Shown piece by piece: positions 1-9,198 of a stretch of DNA of 64,000 bases. A program made the translations under genes and the position numbers. Origin of the DNA: Lachnospiraceae bacterium (lineage in GTDB: Bacteria > Bacillota > Clostridia > Lachnospirales > Lachnospiraceae). Below the pieces are notes generated by a model that was not told the origin of the DNA, searched no databases, and saw nothing but the letters and a program-made list of their open reading frames with translations. The number at the start of each line of letters is the position of its first letter. Position 1 is the first letter of the stretch. The stretch spans positions 35,549 through 99,548 of the forward strand of contig JAUNCZ010000005.1 in the NCBI GenBank assembly GCA_030526405.1. The letters run 5' to 3'.

Positions 1-1083
1 AACAGCCGCGGCGCAGCCTGGAAGGAACTTCCGGCTGTTGCCCCGGACATCCGTTCCATGTATCTGCCTGAACTGAAGCAGCTGATGGAGGAGATGGGGG
101 ACAAGCCCTTCCGTGCAAAGCAGCTTTTTGGATGGCTGCATGAGAAGAGAGTGGAGAGCTACGATGAGATGACAAATCTTCCGGCAGGTCTCCGTGGAAA
201 GCTGCAGGAGCAGTATCCCCTTCATACTCTTCGGGTGGTGGATATGCAGGAGTCCAGACTGGACGGCACAAGAAAATATCTCTTTGCCCTCCACGACGGA
301 AATGTGATCGAGAGCGTGTGGATGAAATACAGGCATGGGAATTCCGTGTGTATTTCTTCCCAGGTAGGCTGCCGTATGGGCTGTCGCTTCTGCGCCTCCA
401 CTCTGGGAGGTCTGGTGCGGTCTCTGCAGGCCTCTGAGATGCTGGAGCAGATCTACAGGATCCAGCAGCTGACAGGTGAGAGGGTCTCCAACATCGTGGT
501 GATGGGAACAGGAGAGCCCATGGACAATTATGACAATATCCTTCGCTTTGTCCGTCTGGTGAGTATGCCGGAGGGACTGGGGATCAGCCAGAGAAACATC
601 ACTGTTTCCACCTGCGGCATCGTTCCAAGGATCTATGATCTGGCGGAGGCGGATCTGGCCATTACCCTGGCTATTTCCCTCCATGCTCCGGAGGATGAGA
701 AGCGAAGAGAGATGATGCCCATCGCCGACAGATATTCCATTTCGGAATTGCTGGATGCATGCCGCTACTACTTTAAAAAGACAGGAAGAAGACTTACTTT
801 TGAGTATGCACTGGCGGCAGATGCCAATGATGCAGAGTCTGATGCACTGCGTCTTGCAGGTCTTTTGAAGGGTCTGAACTGCCATGTAAACCTGATTCCC
901 ATCAACCCTGTAAAGGAGCGTAAATACGGCCGTTCCGGCAAAAAAGTGGTGTTGAATTTTCAAAATAAACTTGAAAAATGTGGAATAAATGTTACTATTA
1001 GAAGAGAAATGGGCTCTGATATCGACGGTGCCTGCGGGCAGTTGAGAAAGAGTTACTTAGATAATCAGGAGAAACATACATGA
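1..1083 (+). CDS. rlmN: 23S rRNA (adenine2503-C2)-methyltransferase RlmN, 5' end outside window
   Basis: Radical-SAM enzyme that methylates C2 of A2503 in 23S rRNA (and A37 of some tRNAs in known members). The radical-SAM CxxxCxxC cluster is at residues 105, 109 and 112 counted from the ATG at 58, and the C-terminal DIDGACGQL carries the conserved catalytic cysteine region. The frame stays open to base 1, and the DIRS segment just before the ATG at 58 belongs to the usual family N-terminus, so I infer the true start lies left of the window and the Met at 58 is internal. No ATG, GTG or TTG occurs in frame in bases 1-57. The stop overlaps the next start by 4 nt (ATGA), showing translational coupling to the phosphatase gene. 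Confidence 0.93.
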   Translation, partial: NSRGAAWKELPAVAPDIRSMYLPELKQLMEEMGDKPFRAKQLFGWLHEKRVESYDEMTNLPAGLRGKLQEQYPLHTLRVVDMQESRLDGTRKYLFALHDGNVIESVWMKYRHGNSVCISSQVGCRMGCRFCASTLGGLVRSLQASEMLEQIYRIQQLTGERVSNIVVMGTGEPMDNYDNILRFVRLVSMPEGLGISQRNITVSTCGIVPRIYDLAEADLAITLAISLHAPEDEKRREMMPIADRYSISELLDACRYYFKKTGRRLTFEYALAADANDAESDALRLAGLLKGLNCHVNLIPINPVKERKYGRSGKKVVLNFQNKLEKCGINVTIRREMGSDIDGACGQLRKSYLDNQEKHT

Positions 1084-1817
1084 AGGTATTTTCTGCGACC
1101 GATGTGGGACAGGTACGACAGATGAACCAGGATTTCCTCTTTACATCAGAGGAGCCGGTGGGAAATCTTCCCAATCTGTTCGTTGTAGCGGATGGTATGG
1201 GCGGCCATAATGCCGGTGATTTTGCCTCACGCTACGGTGTTTCCGTATTGGTGGAAAATGTCAAAAAAGACAAGAATTTCAATCCCGTTAAGATCATACG
1301 GGCCGGAATAGAGGCGGCAAACAGAGAAGTAATCGAGCAGGCCAGACGTGATGCGTCCATGGCAGGCATGGGTACTACTATGGTTGTCGCTACCATTGTT
1401 GGGGGATATGCCTATATTGCCAATGTGGGAGACAGCCGGCTGTATCTGATCACGGATCAGATTACTCAGATTACCCAGGATCATTCCCTGGTGGCTGAGA
1501 TGGTGCGTTTGGGGGAGCTGACGCCGGAGGAAGCAAGACGGCACCCGGATAAGAATATTATCACCAGGGCCATCGGCACAGGCGAAGATGTTCGGATCGA
1601 CTTCTTTGACATGAAGCTGGAAGATGGGGCGATGCTCCTGATGTGTTCAGACGGATTGACAAACATGGTAGATGACGAATCAATCTATGATATTTTGAAA
1701 AATACAGAGCATCCTGGCAAGGCGCAGGCCCTGGTAGACCAGGCGAATGCAAATGGAGGCAAGGATAACATTGCCGTTGTCCTGATTGATCCATTGACAA
1801 ACGAGGAGAGTGAATAA
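1080..1817 (+). CDS. PP2C-family serine/threonine phosphatase (Stp/PrpC type)
   Basis: Metal-dependent protein phosphatase of 245 aa that, in this family, reverses phosphorylation by the neighbouring PASTA kinase. The PP2C motifs appear in order: ADGMGGHNAGD near the N-terminus, GMGTTMV, NVGDSRLY, CSDGLTN and a C-terminal KDNIAVVLI; the aspartates that hold the two Mn/Mg ions are all present. There is no signal peptide or membrane segment, so it is cytosolic. It overlaps rlmN by 4 nt and the kinase by 1 nt (TAATG), the standard rlmN-stp-pknB operon order of Firmicutes. Confidence 0.95.
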   Translation: MKVFSATDVGQVRQMNQDFLFTSEEPVGNLPNLFVVADGMGGHNAGDFASRYGVSVLVENVKKDKNFNPVKIIRAGIEAANREVIEQARRDASMAGMGTTMVVATIVGGYAYIANVGDSRLYLITDQITQITQDHSLVAEMVRLGELTPEEARRHPDKNIITRAIGTGEDVRIDFFDMKLEDGAMLLMCSDGLTNMVDDESIYDILKNTEHPGKAQALVDQANANGGKDNIAVVLIDPLTNEESE

Positions 1818-3940
1818 TGTTAAAAGAAGGAATTATTATTGGAGATCGTTATGAAATCATCTCCAGAATCGGTTCCGGCGGAATGGCAGATGTCTATAAG
1901 GCAAAGGACCACAAACTGAGCCGCATGGTGGCAGTGAAGGTTCTGAAGGCTGAGTTCCGTGCCGATACTACTTTTGTTTCCAAATTCCAGAAGGAAGCAC
2001 AGGCAGCAGCAGGTCTTTCCCATCCCAATGTGGTGAACATCTACGATGTAGGTGAGGACAGAGGCCTTTACTATATTGTAATGGAGCTGGTAGAAGGAAT
2101 CACCCTGAAGGATTACATCACCAAAAAGGGAAAACTCAGCGTAAAGGAGGCCACCAGTATTGCCATCCAGGTATCCCTGGGACTGGAGGCGGCTCATAAC
2201 GAGGGAATCGTTCACAGAGATGTAAAACCCCAGAACATCATCATTTCCACCGATGGAAAGGTGAAGCTTTCTGATTTCGGTATTGCCAAGGCGATCAATT
2301 CCAATACCATTACAGCCAATGTAATGGGATCTGTGCACTACAGCTCACCGGAGCAGGTGCGCGGAGGATTTTCCGATACAAAGAGTGATATCTATTCACT
2401 GGGTATCACCATGTACGAGATGGTAACAGGCCGTGTTCCCTTTGACGGAGACACCACTGTGGCCATCGCCATCAAGCATCTGCAGGAGGAGCTGATTCCA
2501 CCGTCAAGATTTACACCGGATCTTCCTTTCTCCCTTGAGCAGATCATCATGAAGTGTACACAGAAGAATCCGGAGAGAAGATATCCGTATATCGGAGATC
2601 TCATCGAGGATCTGAAAAAATCCCTTGTGGACCCCCAGGGCAATTTTGTACAGCTTACACCGCTGAACAACAATGCCCGCACTGTAATGGCCACAGCGGC
2701 GGAAACAGCAGCTGTGCGTAAGGCGGCGAAAAAACAGCAGCCTCAGCCAAAGCAGCAGAAACCGACAAAAACCACCTCCCATAAGGATCCGGTTTCTCCG
2801 TATCTTGAGGAGGATGAGGAAGAGTATACACGCTCTGATAAAAAAAGAGATTACGATGACGGAACAGATGTGGTAAGCTCCAAGCTGGAGAAGGCCATCA
2901 CCATCGGAGGTTTCCTGATCGGTGCGGTGATCATTGTGATCCTGATCGTTGTCATCGGTAATATGGCAGGACTGTTCAACAAGAAATCCAGCCAGAGCAA
3001 CAGCGCATCCACCTCTGTAAGCACAGCGGCAGAGGAAGAGGATAAGAAGACAGAGGAGAAGGACCAGGAGGCAGCTGCTACTGTAGAGTGTCCTGATTTC
3101 TTCAAGATGACACTGGCAGAGGCACAGGAGACTGCTAATTCCCACAACATCGGGGCTGGACAGATTGGAACACAGGAGTCCACAGAGGTACCGGAGGGAA
3201 GAATCATTTCCCAGGAGATTAAACCTGGTACAAAGATTGAGCCAGGTACAAGAGTTGGTGTAGTGATCAGCAGCGGCTCCAATGCAGTTACAGTTCCATC
3301 CAACCTGGTGGGTATCACACAGGATGAGGCCATCAGCATTCTGGCAGCAGCAGAGCTGGGTGCCACTGTAGTACCTGAAAACAGCGAGACTGTTCCGGAG
3401 GGACATGTAATTGCTGTGAACCCTGTTGAGGGAACAGGGGTGCTTCCGGGCACAGCCGTTACTCTCACCGTCAGCGCAGGAAGCGCTTCCGGCCGTGTAA
3501 CGATTCCTGATAACCTGGTGGGAGCAGATCAGGCCACAGCAGTGAATACACTGGCAGGTCTTGGACTTCAGGCTTCTGTATCCACCAGCTACGATGCAGC
3601 TTATCCGGAGGGGGCAGTCATTGCAGTAAATCCGGCTGCCGGCACTCAGGTTGAGGCAGGCTCCACAGTTGCACTGACAGTAAATCAGGCTCCGTCACCG
3701 GATTCCTATGTATGTGCGGCAGCTATTCAGCAGCCGGGCAGCTACACCGGCGGTGAGGTGACACTGGTGCTGGAGCAGAATCCAGTTACCACCACCATCT
3801 ATACAGGTGCTGATCCATTTACAGGCGGTGTATACAATACCACAATTTACGGACTTCACGGTTATCCATACGGATACCTGCACATCTATGAGAACGGAGC
3901 ACTTCTTGATACCGTTCTTCTGGAGTTCAGTCCGCAGTAA
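1817..3940 (+). CDS. prkC: PASTA-domain Ser/Thr protein kinase (PrkC/StkP type)
   Basis: Membrane kinase of 707 aa that senses muropeptides or lipid II through extracellular PASTA repeats. The cytoplasmic kinase domain (about 1-275) has the ATP-binding Lys41 in VAVKVLK, catalytic HRD at 133-135 and DFG at 153-155. A Lys/Gln-rich linker follows, then one transmembrane helix at about 361-386. The outer part starts with an acidic linker and holds three PASTA repeats (about 424-630), each with the P/G-rich turn and the VIAVNP-like signature. The last 75 residues form a different, tyrosine-rich beta segment not typical of PASTA repeats. It is coupled to the phosphatase by a 1-nt overlap. Confidence 0.95.
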   Translation: MLKEGIIIGDRYEIISRIGSGGMADVYKAKDHKLSRMVAVKVLKAEFRADTTFVSKFQKEAQAAAGLSHPNVVNIYDVGEDRGLYYIVMELVEGITLKDYITKKGKLSVKEATSIAIQVSLGLEAAHNEGIVHRDVKPQNIIISTDGKVKLSDFGIAKAINSNTITANVMGSVHYSSPEQVRGGFSDTKSDIYSLGITMYEMVTGRVPFDGDTTVAIAIKHLQEELIPPSRFTPDLPFSLEQIIMKCTQKNPERRYPYIGDLIEDLKKSLVDPQGNFVQLTPLNNNARTVMATAAETAAVRKAAKKQQPQPKQQKPTKTTSHKDPVSPYLEEDEEEYTRSDKKRDYDDGTDVVSSKLEKAITIGGFLIGAVIIVILIVVIGNMAGLFNKKSSQSNSASTSVSTAAEEEDKKTEEKDQEAAATVECPDFFKMTLAEAQETANSHNIGAGQIGTQESTEVPEGRIISQEIKPGTKIEPGTRVGVVISSGSNAVTVPSNLVGITQDEAISILAAAELGATVVPENSETVPEGHVIAVNPVEGTGVLPGTAVTLTVSAGSASGRVTIPDNLVGADQATAVNTLAGLGLQASVSTSYDAAYPEGAVIAVNPAAGTQVEAGSTVALTVNQAPSPDSYVCAAAIQQPGSYTGGEVTLVLEQNPVTTTIYTGADPFTGGVYNTTIYGLHGYPYGYLHIYENGALLDTVLLEFSPQ

Positions 3941-3948
3941 TCGAATAT

Positions 3949-4827
3949 ATGAATGGAAAGATAATTAAAGGGATTGCCGGATTCTACTACGTTGACGTAG
4001 TGGAATCCGGCATCTATGAATGTAAGGCAAAAGGAATATTTCGAAAAAAAGGACAGAAGCCTCTGGTTGGAGATGAGGTTCGCATTCAGGTGCTGGATGA
4101 GGAGACAAAAACTGCAAACATTGTGGAACTCCTTCCCAGAAAGAATGAGCTGATCCGTCCGGCGGTGGCTAACATCGATCAGGCCATTGTGATCTTTGCA
4201 CTGAAGGATCCGGAACCCAACAGGGCACTTCTGGATCGCTTTCTTGTTATGATGGAGCATGTGGGCGTACCTGTGACCATCTGCTTCAACAAGTGTGATC
4301 TGGGACATGAGGAGGATCTGGAGTACTGGAGAAGGGTGTATGAGCACACCGGCTATTCTGTTCTGTTCTGTACTGCTCTGGAGGAGGAGGGGACAGAGAG
4401 GATCCGAACACTGCTGGAGGGAAAGACCACTGTGGTGGCAGGCCCCTCGGGAGTGGGAAAATCCACCATCACCAATCTGATGCAGACGGAGATCCGCATG
4501 GAGACAGGCGAGATCAGCAGGAAGCTTCAGAGAGGAAAACATACGACAAGACATTCCCAGCTGATCCCCATCAGCGAAGGGACTTATCTTGTAGATACAC
4601 CGGGATTTACATCTCTCTACACAGCAGATATGGAGAAGGAGCAGCTGAAGTACTGTTTTCCGGAGTTTGCTGAATATGAGGGGGAATGCAGATTCCAGGG
4701 CTGCGTTCATGTGAGTGAGCCGGGATGTGCTGTCAAGGCGGCACTGAGAGAGGGCCGGATCAGCCAGGAACGTTATGAAAACTATCAGATGTTCTATGAG
4801 GAACTGAGAGAAAAAAGGAGATACTGA
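3949..4827 (+). CDS. rsgA: Ribosome small-subunit-dependent GTPase A
   Basis: Circularly permuted GTPase (292 aa) that checks late 30S subunit maturation. An OB-fold N-terminus is followed by NKCD (G4, residues 114-117), then GPSGVGKST (G1/P-loop, 165-173) and DTPG (G3), the permuted order that defines the family. A zinc-binding C/H knuckle (CRFQGCVHVSEPGC, from about 247) and a helical tail follow. It starts 8 nt after the kinase stop. Codons 10-21 lie in a near-perfect inverted repeat (3976-4011) that should fold into a strong hairpin just inside the message; see the separate entry. Confidence 0.95.
   Translation: MNGKIIKGIAGFYYVDVVESGIYECKAKGIFRKKGQKPLVGDEVRIQVLDEETKTANIVELLPRKNELIRPAVANIDQAIVIFALKDPEPNRALLDRFLVMMEHVGVPVTICFNKCDLGHEEDLEYWRRVYEHTGYSVLFCTALEEEGTERIRTLLEGKTTVVAGPSGVGKSTITNLMQTEIRMETGEISRKLQRGKHTTRHSQLIPISEGTYLVDTPGFTSLYTADMEKEQLKYCFPEFAEYEGECRFQGCVHVSEPGCAVKAALREGRISQERYENYQMFYEELREKRRY
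3976..4011 (+). repeat. 16-bp inverted repeat inside the rsgA 5' coding region
   Basis: Bases 3976-3991 pair with 3996-4011 around a 4-nt loop. All positions are Watson-Crick except one G-U pair (3985/4002). It begins 27 nt after the A of the rsgA ATG and encodes the conserved IAGFYYVDVVESGI segment. Nothing in the usual RsgA sequence requires such a palindrome. It may slow translation initiation or act as an RNA-processing site; that role is inference. Confidence 0.8.
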
Positions 4828-4829
4828 TT

Positions 4830-5507
4830 ATGTACGAATTATCACCATCTATGCTGTCAGCAGATTTTAATATTCTGGGAGAACAGCTGAAACTTATTGA
4901 GGACAGCGGCTGCAAATGGCTTCACATCGATGTGATGGACGGATCATTTGTTCCGAATATTTCCTTTGGAATGCCGGTGATTGCTTCTATCCGTAAACAG
5001 AGCAATCTGTTTTTCGATGTACATATGATGGTGGAAGAGCCGGGCAGATTTGTGGACGAGCTGAAAAAATGCGGTGCTGATATGGTTACTGTACATGTGG
5101 AGGCCTGCAAGCATCTCCACCGTACACTGCAGGCCATCCGTGAGGCTGGTATGCAGGCAGGTGTTGTACTGAATCCGGCTACATCACTGGATACCATCGA
5201 TCATGTGATGGATATGATCGATATGGTGCTGCTGATGACCGTAAACCCAGGCTACGGCGGACAGAAATACATCCCATCCATGACCGATAAGATCCGTGCT
5301 CTGAGAGAGAAGCTGGACAAGGCAGGATATCCAGATGTAAGCATCGAGGTAGATGGCGGTGTCAATGCAAAGACCATCGATACAGTGCTGGATGCAGGTG
5401 CAGATGTACTTGTCATGGGATCCGCAACCTTCGGAGGGGACATTGCACAGAACGTAAAGGATTCTCTTGCCAAGATCAAGGCAAAAGAGGCACAGGTGAG
5501 AGGATAA
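4830..5507 (+). CDS. rpe: Ribulose-phosphate 3-epimerase
   Basis: TIM-barrel enzyme (225 aa) interconverting D-ribulose 5-phosphate and D-xylulose 5-phosphate in the pentose phosphate pathway. Family signatures are clear: N-terminal LSPSMLSADF, HIDVMDGSFVPNISFG (metal and catalytic Asp), the HMMVEEP segment, NPGYGGQ, and a C-terminal phosphate-gripping VDGGVN / VMGSATFG. It starts 2 nt after the rsgA stop, preceded by AGGAG-like bases within the rsgA end. The order rsgA-rpe-thiN is common in Firmicutes. Confidence 0.96.
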   Translation: MYELSPSMLSADFNILGEQLKLIEDSGCKWLHIDVMDGSFVPNISFGMPVIASIRKQSNLFFDVHMMVEEPGRFVDELKKCGADMVTVHVEACKHLHRTLQAIREAGMQAGVVLNPATSLDTIDHVMDMIDMVLLMTVNPGYGGQKYIPSMTDKIRALREKLDKAGYPDVSIEVDGGVNAKTIDTVLDAGADVLVMGSATFGGDIAQNVKDSLAKIKAKEAQVRG

Positions 5508-5511
5508 TCTT

Positions 5512-6165
5512 TTGAGAACAGTGATTATTTCAGGGGGCAGTATCCAGGATGGATTTGCCCTCGATTTTATTAAGGAGAAGAAGCCGGAGTATATCATTGC
5601 TGCTGACAGAGGACTGGAATTCTGCTATCGCTGTCAGGTGACTCCGGATTGCATTGTGGGTGATTTTGACAGCATCGATCCGGAGATCATCCGCTATTAC
5701 AGGGAGGAGACAGAGCTTCCCATCCACACCTTCCGCCCTGAAAAGGATATGACGGACACGGATATTGCAGTGAAGAAGGCACAGGAGGCAGGGGCAGATG
5801 AGATATTTTTCCTGGGCTGTACAGGCTCGAGACTGGATCATGTGCTCAGCTGCATCTACAATCTGTCCCTGCTGCGGGAGCAGGGGATCCGGGCATGGAT
5901 CGCCGATGAGCACAATCTGATCACCATGCCATTGGGCCAGAGCTATGAGATCTGTGAGGGGCAGCAGTTCGGGAAATATATTTCCCTGTTTCCCTTCAGA
6001 GCACAGGTGGAGGGACTGACCCTTACAGGAATGAAATATCCTCTGACAGATGCAGTGCTGGTGCTGGGGGATGGCGGTCTCGGTGTCAGCAACGAGCGCA
6101 CCGGACAGAGAGCCCGAATGGAATGGAAGAAGGGAATCCTGCTGGTGGTGGAGAGCCGGGATTAG
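5512..6165 (+). CDS. thiN: Thiamine pyrophosphokinase
   Basis: Transfers pyrophosphate from ATP to thiamine to make thiamine diphosphate. The 217-aa protein has the family core GDFDSID (acidic metal-binding cluster), KDMTDTD, and GCTGSRLDH, followed by a beta-sandwich thiamine-binding C-terminal half. The start is a TTG (residues MRTVIISGG) with an AGAGG Shine-Dalgarno in the end of rpe; no upstream ATG fits. It is the last gene of the rlmN-thiN operon, followed by an intrinsic terminator at 6224. Confidence 0.92.
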   Translation: MRTVIISGGSIQDGFALDFIKEKKPEYIIAADRGLEFCYRCQVTPDCIVGDFDSIDPEIIRYYREETELPIHTFRPEKDMTDTDIAVKKAQEAGADEIFFLGCTGSRLDHVLSCIYNLSLLREQGIRAWIADEHNLITMPLGQSYEICEGQQFGKYISLFPFRAQVEGLTLTGMKYPLTDAVLVLGDGGLGVSNERTGQRARMEWKKGILLVVESRD

Positions 6166-6223
6166 GATTCCGGGCAGCGGTCCGGTAGGACAGCCTGCCA
6201 TGTAAAATGAAAAAGCTATTGAG

Positions 6224-6272
6224 AAAAAAGAGTCTGCATGTTATCATAATCTAATATGTCAGGCTCTTTTTT
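6224..6272 (+). terminator. Intrinsic terminator after thiN
   Basis: A 13-bp stem (6224-6236 with 6260-6272, one G-T pair) starts with an A-run and ends in six T residues, with a 23-nt loop. It ends the rlmN-thiN operon before ychF. Confidence 0.75.
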
Positions 6273-6359
6273 GCTTTGCGGAAGCTCCACAGGATTCTGC
6301 AGGGAAAGGGCACTGATGCTTTTGGAATATCAGACTTTTTTGTAAGGAGAATATAGAAC

Positions 6360-7487
6360 ATGAAATTAGGAATCGTAGGACTTCCAAACGTAGGAAAGAG
6401 TACACTGTTTAATGCAATCACAGGAACTGCCAATGCCCAGGCAGCAAACTATCCATTCTGTACCATCGAGCCAAATACAGGTATTGTGGCAGTGCCGGAT
6501 GACAGACTGGATGCCCTCTGTGAAATCTGGGATCCGGATAAGAAGACTCCTGCAGTTGTGGAGTTTACAGATATTGCAGGTCTTGTAAAGGGAGCATCCC
6601 AGGGTGCAGGTCTTGGCAATAAATTCCTGGGTCATATCCGTGAGTGCGATGCCATTGTTCACGTGGTGCGTTGTTTTGATGATGACAATATCACCCATGT
6701 GGTGGAGGATGCCACAAAACCGGTTCCTGTGGATCCGGATGGAGATATTGAGTGTATCGATCTGGAGCTGATCTTTGCGGATCTGGATATGGCACAGAAC
6801 CGTCTGAATAAATTTGCAAAGGCTGCAAAGACAGGAAACAAGGATGCAAAGGTTGAGGTTGCTCTTCTTGAGCCGCTGGTGGCTCATCTGGAGAAGGGAC
6901 AGAGCGCAAGAACCTTCGAGTTTGATGAGACAGATGAGACACAGCAGAACATCTTAAGAGAGATGGGACTTCTCTCAGCAAAACCAATCATCTACGCATG
7001 CAACATGGACGAGGATGGAATTGCTGATCCTGAGAGCAACGACTATTACCAGATCGTAAAGAAACGTGCAGATGTGGAGGGAGCAGAAGTAATCCCGATC
7101 TGTGCAAAAACAGAGGAAGAGCTGGTGGAGCTGGACGAGGAGGAGAGAGCAATGTTCATGGAGGATCTGGGAATTACAGATTCCGGCCTGAACAGACTGA
7201 TCAAGGCAAGCTACTCTCTGCTGGGTCTGATCTCCTTCCTGACAGATGGAAAGAAGGAGTGTCGCGCATGGACAATTAAGCGTGGTACAAAAGCTCCTCA
7301 GGCAGCAGGAAAGATCCACTCTGACTTTGAGCGCGGCTTTATCCGTGCACAGGTATGTGCCTTTGATACACTGATGGAGTGTGGCGGAAAAATGGCTGAA
7401 GTAAAGGCAAGAGGTCTCTATCGTTCCGAGGGAAAAGAGTATGTGGTGAAGGATGGAGATATCATTGAATTCCTTTTCAATGTATAA
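6360..7487 (+). CDS. ychF: Redox-regulated ATPase/GTPase YchF
   Basis: Obg-related P-loop protein (375 aa) of the YchF/Ola1 family, which prefers ATP over GTP and associates with ribosomes. G1 is GLPNVGKST (residues 6-14), G3 lies in FTDIAGLVKGA, and the usual NKxD is replaced by NMDE, the substitution that explains ATP preference. A coiled-coil insert follows and the C-terminal TGS-like domain ends in YVVKDGDIIEFLFNV. The ATG is preceded by TAAGGAGA. It appears to be a single-gene unit between terminators at 6224 and 7504. Confidence 0.96.
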   Translation: MKLGIVGLPNVGKSTLFNAITGTANAQAANYPFCTIEPNTGIVAVPDDRLDALCEIWDPDKKTPAVVEFTDIAGLVKGASQGAGLGNKFLGHIRECDAIVHVVRCFDDDNITHVVEDATKPVPVDPDGDIECIDLELIFADLDMAQNRLNKFAKAAKTGNKDAKVEVALLEPLVAHLEKGQSARTFEFDETDETQQNILREMGLLSAKPIIYACNMDEDGIADPESNDYYQIVKKRADVEGAEVIPICAKTEEELVELDEEERAMFMEDLGITDSGLNRLIKASYSLLGLISFLTDGKKECRAWTIKRGTKAPQAAGKIHSDFERGFIRAQVCAFDTLMECGGKMAEVKARGLYRSEGKEYVVKDGDIIEFLFNV

Positions 7488-7503
7488 TATTTTCAGATAA
7501 TTG

Positions 7504-7541
7504 AGCCGAAGGGCCCTTTTGGGGCTCTTCGGCTATGTGTT
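7504..7541 (+). terminator. Intrinsic terminator after ychF
   Basis: The stem 7504-7516 pairs with 7521-7534 (one wobble) around a T-rich loop, and a run of T follows at 7539-7546. GC-rich, ends ychF transcription before the mraZ promoter. Confidence 0.85.
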
Positions 7542-7579
7542 TTTTTGCAGGAAATTAAAAAATTGATGGGGGAAAATGA

Positions 7580-7608
7580 TTGCTATTTCCTTTTCGTTGG
7601 TTTAAAAT
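7580..7608 (+). promoter_or_regulatory. Candidate sigma-A promoter for the mraZ/dcw operon
   Basis: The -35 box TTGCTA (7580-7585) and -10 box TAAAAT (7603-7608) are separated by exactly 17 bp. The predicted transcription start falls inside the first MraZ-box repeat, consistent with repression by MraZ. Confidence 0.6.
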
Positions 7609-7616
7609 GACCATAA

Positions 7617-7650
7617 GTGGTAAAAGGTGGTAAAAAGTGGTGGAAAATGG
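7617..7650 (+). promoter_or_regulatory. MraZ operator: four 10-bp-spaced GTGG repeats
   Basis: GTGG starts at 7617, 7627 and 7637 and ATGG at 7647, an exact 10-bp period with A-rich spacers, so all sites lie on one face of the helix. Known MraZ operators are short direct repeats (TGGGN in E. coli, AAAGTG in Mycoplasma) in front of mraZ. Position just after the promoter fits autorepression of the dcw operon. Confidence 0.85.
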
Positions 7651-7731
7651 AGCGTAGGGAACTCCATTGACCTGTTACTGGAGAAAGAGGGGAGTCTTTC
7701 TCTTTTTGCCAACGTTTGAGGTATGAAAAGT

Positions 7732-8163
7732 ATGTTCATGGGAGAGTACAGTCATTCAATTGACGCGAAGGGGAGATTAATAATTCCGGCCAGATTCAGA
7801 GACGAGCTAGGGGATAATTTCGTCATGACAAAGGGTCTGGATGGATGTCTTTATATTTACCCTTCTTCCGAGTGGAAGCTTTTCCAGGAAAAACTCAGTA
7901 CCCTGCCGCTTACTAACAAAAATGCAAGAACTCTGGTCCGATTCTTTGTGTCTGGAGCTACGGAATGTGAACTGGATAAACAGGGGAGAATTTTGATTCC
8001 CGCCACACAGCGGGAATTTGCCGGTATCACCAAGGATGTAGTTCTGGCGGGAAGCATCAACAGGATCGAAGTCTGGAGTAAGGAAAAATGGAGCGAGAAC
8101 AGCAATTACGATGATATGGATGCCATTGCAGAGGGGCTGCAGGACATCGGATTATCCTTATAG
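7732..8163 (+). CDS. mraZ: Transcriptional regulator MraZ
   Basis: AbrB-like DNA-binding protein of 143 aa that represses its own dcw operon. It has two tandem SpoVT/AbrB-type half domains, each with the DxKGRxxIPxxxR core ([14 protein letters not shown] and [14 protein letters not shown]). I chose the ATG at 7732 ([11 protein letters not shown], matching the family N-terminus and the 143-aa Bacillus length) over the ATG at 7723, because the Shine-Dalgarno TTGAGG at 7716-7721 sits only 1 nt from the latter. Four MraZ boxes lie upstream. Confidence 0.95.
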   Translation: MFMGEYSHSIDAKGRLIIPARFRDELGDNFVMTKGLDGCLYIYPSSEWKLFQEKLSTLPLTNKNARTLVRFFVSGATECELDKQGRILIPATQREFAGITKDVVLAGSINRIEVWSKEKWSENSNYDDMDAIAEGLQDIGLSL

Positions 8164-8193
8164 GTCTGTGGGCTCCTTTAAGGAGTGACAGAG

Positions 8194-9198
8194 ATGGATT
8201 TTAAACATGTTTCAGTATTGTTGGAGGAGACTATTTCAAACCTTAATGTGAAGCCGGATGGCATCTATGTTGACGGCACACTGGGTGGCGGAGGCCACGC
8301 TCTGGAGGTTTGCAAAAAATTATCAGAAAAGGGGAGACTGATTGGAATAGATCAGGATCAGGAAGCACTGGCTGCAGCAGGAAAGCGTCTGGCCGATTAT
8401 CAGGACAGAGTAACGCTGATCCATAGCAACTATTGTGATATGGCAGCACAGCTTCGTGCCATCGGAATTGAGAAGGTGGACGGAATTCTGCTGGATCTGG
8501 GTGTATCCTCCTATCAGTTAGACAATGCAGATCGCGGATTCACGTATCGTGAGGATGCGCCTCTTGACATGCGTATGGATCGCTCTCAGGGACGCACCGC
8601 ATACGACATCGTGAATACCTACGATGAAGACAGACTGTATCGTGTCATTAAAGATTACGGTGAAGAGAAATTTGCGAAGAACATAGCCAAGCATATCTGC
8701 AGAGCAAGAGCAGAAAAAGAGATTGAGACAACTGGGGAGCTGATCGATCTGATAAAAGCTGCAATTCCTGCAAAGATGCGTGCTGTGGGTGGTCATCCTG
8801 CCAAGAGAACATTTCAGGCAATCCGTATTGAAGTAAACCGGGAGCTGGAGGTTCTGGAGAATTCGCTGGATGGCATGATTGATCTGCTGAATGAGAATGG
8901 ACGTCTGTGTATTATCACCTTCCATTCCCTGGAGGACAGGATCGTAAAGAATCTTTTTAAGAAGAATGAAAACCCTTGTGTCTGCCCGCCGGAGTTTCCG
9001 GTCTGTGTCTGTGGCAGAAGCAGCAAGGGCTTTGTAGTCTCTCGTAAGCCGATTATTCCGACTGATTATGAAATAGAGGTCAATAAACGTTCCAAGAGCT
9101 CGAAGCTTCGAGTATTTGAGAGGAGCAGTAATTGGCAGTCAGGAGATTTTAAAAATGGCAAGTACAGATCGAAGAAGGGTAAATTCGGATCGGACTGA
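8194..9198 (+). CDS. rsmH: 16S rRNA (cytosine1402-N4)-methyltransferase RsmH
   Basis: SAM-dependent enzyme (334 aa from this start) that N4-methylates C1402 in the ribosomal P site. It carries the SAM-binding [26 protein letters not shown] and the C-terminal [12 protein letters not shown] signatures. AGGAG at 8181-8185 lies 8 nt before the ATG at 8194 ([13 protein letters not shown]), which I prefer to the GTG at 8185 that overlaps the Shine-Dalgarno. The next gene overlaps its end by 44 nt. Confidence 0.95.
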   Translation: MDFKHVSVLLEETISNLNVKPDGIYVDGTLGGGGHALEVCKKLSEKGRLIGIDQDQEALAAAGKRLADYQDRVTLIHSNYCDMAAQLRAIGIEKVDGILLDLGVSSYQLDNADRGFTYREDAPLDMRMDRSQGRTAYDIVNTYDEDRLYRVIKDYGEEKFAKNIAKHICRARAEKEIETTGELIDLIKAAIPAKMRAVGGHPAKRTFQAIRIEVNRELEVLENSLDGMIDLLNENGRLCIITFHSLEDRIVKNLFKKNENPCVCPPEFPVCVCGRSSKGFVVSRKPIIPTDYEIEVNKRSKSSKLRVFERSSNWQSGDFKNGKYRSKKGKFGSD

